NCBI RefSeq assembly: GCF_901709675.1
Contig: NC_051087.1
Location: forward strand, 8,892,884-8,956,883
Source of the DNA: Syngnathus acus
Lineage: Eukaryota > Chordata > Actinopteri > Syngnathiformes > Syngnathidae
Reading direction: 5' to 3'
Length of the DNA stretch: 64,000 nt
How positions within the stretch are numbered: the first letter of the stretch is position 1; every line of letters begins with the position of its first letter. Made by a program: the position numbers and the translations under genes. This document shows positions 61,201-64,000 of this stretch, one piece after another. The notes under the pieces are model-generated. The model searched no databases, had not been told where the DNA came from, and worked only from the letters and a program-made list of their open reading frames with translations.

Positions 61201-64000
61201 ATGTGTTTCGGATTTTCTTGGAGACATAGGGGATCATACATACTGTATAAAGGGGATAGGGGATTGTTGGGCGGTGAGGTGGGGAAAAAAAAGCGACAAT
61301 GCTCTGCTACAATGCAGAGTTTCAACTTTCGGGGATGGATTTGTGAGCAGCTGGACAATTAAAATAACTAACAATAAAAATGAATACTCCCGGAACTACG
61401 GAAACTATTAAGATAGTCACCGACAAGAAGGGGGAAAAAAACCTCAGTGAGAATTATGATATCTTTACAATAATGAAACCCCCCTGGTTTCACCCTTTGG
61501 CGTTCTTCCAATACAATATGTCAGGTACAGTTAATGTCAAGATTAGAGTCAGTACGTTAAACTGTCATTAGTTTTTCTCCATCCCAGCTTCCCATCCACC
61601 TGCGCTTTATAATGAGATTACTGCAACACGCTCAGCGACAAAACTGTGATCAAATCGCATGCCTGGCTTATGCGTACACTTTCCTCTCTTTGTTAGCCCA
61701 CAGCCTCGCACACATGGAGCTCTGGCTTGTTTCCTGCCATAGATTCTAAGAAGAGTGTGTTTCTAATTATAAACGGAGCCCGAGGTTAAGCACACTCTCT
61801 GCAGGCCACCATAGCCATGGGGATTTATGGTACCAAGTTCCAAACTCCCACCAGGGACGCAAAGCTGCCCACTTTCTACTGGTCATAAATCAAACAGTAT
61901 GACTGGTAGCTGCAGTTCTCTTTCAAACGGAGATGTTGGGAGGAACAAAATTCGACATTTTTGGGTGTCTTCTTTAAGTCACCTGAAGTTCATAGGCTAC
62001 TCAAACGTATGTTTCCTAACAGAGGTTTTACCCTTGGGGCTTAACAAAGGGCCTATAAGTAAGGCTACAAAGCGACAAGAAGTTTGAAATATCTCAACCA
62101 AGATGTTCATCAACCTTCATGATGTCAAATCAAGTCAACATGCTTTGTGGAATTAGTCGTACTACTCCTATAACTTTTCCATGAAACACTACGAAGAAGA
62201 CAGCAGTACCTCTTAAAAAGTGAATTCGGTAATATTTCAGAAGTCATTTCTTTTCAAGTTTCCCAATGATTAACTTGGGCTTCTGACCCTCCATTCACAC
62301 ATTAAAATTTCAAACTCTTAGGTTAGGATACATACATGATAAATGGTGTCCTCTATGTGTAGATTTTCACCATATTTTAACAAATCGTAAAAAAAGTGTC
62401 ATCAATTCAAAAAATTGAGAAGGAAAAAAAAAAAGAAAGAATTGGTAAACAAACAAATTAATATAGAATATCAATATTAACATAACCTCCTTGATTGAGG
62501 CAGTGTGCTGTATGAAAGAATTAAAAAAATCTGAGTTAAAATACCATTTAAAAACTGGTCTTCATGGCCCCCCTGACATGACAGCCTATTTCACATATTG
62601 TAAGACAGAGTGACAATTTCCATTTAAAACTTTGCTGCTTCAGCTTTAAATATTTCAGATGTGCATATCAATGCAAACATAAAAATGTGCATTTGCAAAG
62701 ACTTTTCCAGATAAACCAAAGTTGTGCAAATAAGGACAAAACAAAACGATGCAAAACTACAAAAAAGTCATGAAGTTTGATCTTTTAATAAGGAGTTATG
62801 TCTTCTTTTGCAACCTTAAAATACCCATACAGCGCTTAGTTTAGTTACAGTTTTGCAATTCCAACCATTATTACTGCCCCCTGACAGACATCCTCCTGGT
62901 TTTACATTAAAATTATGACACAATAAATGTGGATTATTTCAGGGTGAGACAGACTACTGAAAACAAAAGAAAATTCTCTGCAGACGGGAGAGTTTCCCTT
63001 TTGTGTTGTAAAGATTCAAAAAGTAATGACATGAACAATATGGAATGCACCTTATAACAATAAAAGGGAACAACAGGCTCTCCTGTTAGATGTATGATCG
63101 CGATGATCTGGCATGACTGTACACTCCATCATGGACTGACTGATTGAAGCATTGACTGCATGAGAGGTGATCTAAACACGATGGCATTTCGGAATGTTTT
63201 TCTGGGGAAAACACCATGGGCTGCCATTTTTGCACACCATTTCTTCATGTGCCCTCCTATAGAGTATTGTTCATGACTAATGAGACAAGAAAAGCAACGG
63301 TGCTGTTCATAAACACCGGAAGTGGGGCTGAACATTAAAAGCGAAATCACCTGTGTAGCTATCGACTCAAGTTCAATGCAATATTGTTGATCGGAGGAAG
63401 CTCGTCTGAGTTATTAACAATGAGCAAACAAACAGAGGTGGGTCTCTAGTCGCCGTGTTTATTAGGAACCAGATTGCAACAAGCAGCTCTGGGGCTTTCC
63501 TACATTGGAACACAGCTCTCCTGGGCCCTTTGAGAAAGCGCTGCCAGAGTCCACTTCAAAACACGGAGGTTTGGCAAGGAGGGGAAGAAAAAAAAAAAAT
63601 GGAGTCCAGGATCATTCTTTGTTCTTGTTTTCAAGTGCTCTGGGAGTCCATAGGTGAACTGATGCTGGGCAACAACTTTTGAGTGGGATTGCAACGACAC
63701 AATAACTGAATGTTTATTCCCGGTGCAGGATGTTTGAGTGGATTTAAAATTAACTGTACTGTAAACAGCAAACTACAAGAGGTCTGTTCCTCTGTCCATG
63801 GACCTGATTGCACTTGAGTTTTTGCATTTGAAGCATAATGCAGAGAAATTAATTGGATACATAAATATGTACAAAGGCCATGAATAACCTATTAGTATTC
63901 ATTAACATGATAATTTAAGGGAAAGGACTAGAGCTGTTGAAATGTAAAATTTTAAACTGTATTGAATCATGTCATTTATTATTTTCTTAATTTTTTGTTG
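58201..64000. other. intergenic to the right edge, no gene recognised
   Basis: Includes an uninterrupted 173-codon - strand frame (59185-59706) and poly-T at about 59999-60015. No supported gene, and nothing indicates a gene entering from the right edge. Confidence 0.45.

Noticed and set aside
63129-63350. - strand frame reading ...WCAKMAAHGVFPRKTFRNAI
   Set aside because: Briefly suggested a transposon-derived domain, but the metal-binding or catalytic residues of such families are not visible.
1-64000. tRNA, rRNA, microRNA hairpins or CRISPR arrays
   Set aside because: None recognised by reading; microRNA hairpins cannot be excluded without a folding search, and the tandem repeats present are eukaryotic microsatellites.

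Overview
The window reads as nuclear DNA of a ray-finned fish, probably a percomorph-like teleost. It is AT-rich and intron-bearing, full of di- to pentanucleotide microsatellites, and carries repeats typical of teleosts: Tc1-like transposase relics, a hAT-type MITE with an 8-bp target duplication, elements ending in 'actataaggcgcacc', and the dispersed family containing 'gctgggataggctccagc'. No genus can be named from sequence alone. There is no prokaryotic, phage or CRISPR content.

One gene is certain. On the + strand, four exons between 35947 and 44034 encode the chemokine Cxcl12 (SDF-1), most likely the teleost cxcl12a copy. All donor and acceptor sites and reading phases join cleanly into a 102-residue precursor with a signal peptide, the CXC motif (C-W-C), two further cysteines and a strongly basic tail. 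Reading through the exon 3 donor gives an in-frame stop straight after '...NAINK'. A poly(A) hexamer lies about 90 bases further on, so a shorter alpha-like isoform of 90 residues looks possible, as in mammals. The 3' UTR holds one match to the miR-430 seed.

At the left edge, on the - strand, two well-spliced exons (1796-1892 and 1273-1588 plus stop) encode the transmembrane helix and cytoplasmic tail of a single-pass membrane protein that I do not recognise. Its 5' end is unresolved. Candidates are a CpG-rich block with an RFX-type X-box at 2743-3060, a 57-base exon at 4067-4123, and a signal-peptide-like open frame at 27638-27856.

The rest is intergenic or intronic. 4-36 kb: no convincing gene, but a LINE reverse-transcriptase relic (about 11.33-11.64 kb), Tc1-like fragments (about 12.06 and 31.8 kb) and dispersed repeats. 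36-44 kb: cxcl12a introns. 45-64 kb: no convincing gene, with a MITE nested inside an older dispersed repeat at 57.7-58.2 kb. The long gene-poor flanks fit a developmental signalling gene with a distal regulatory landscape, but that is inference.
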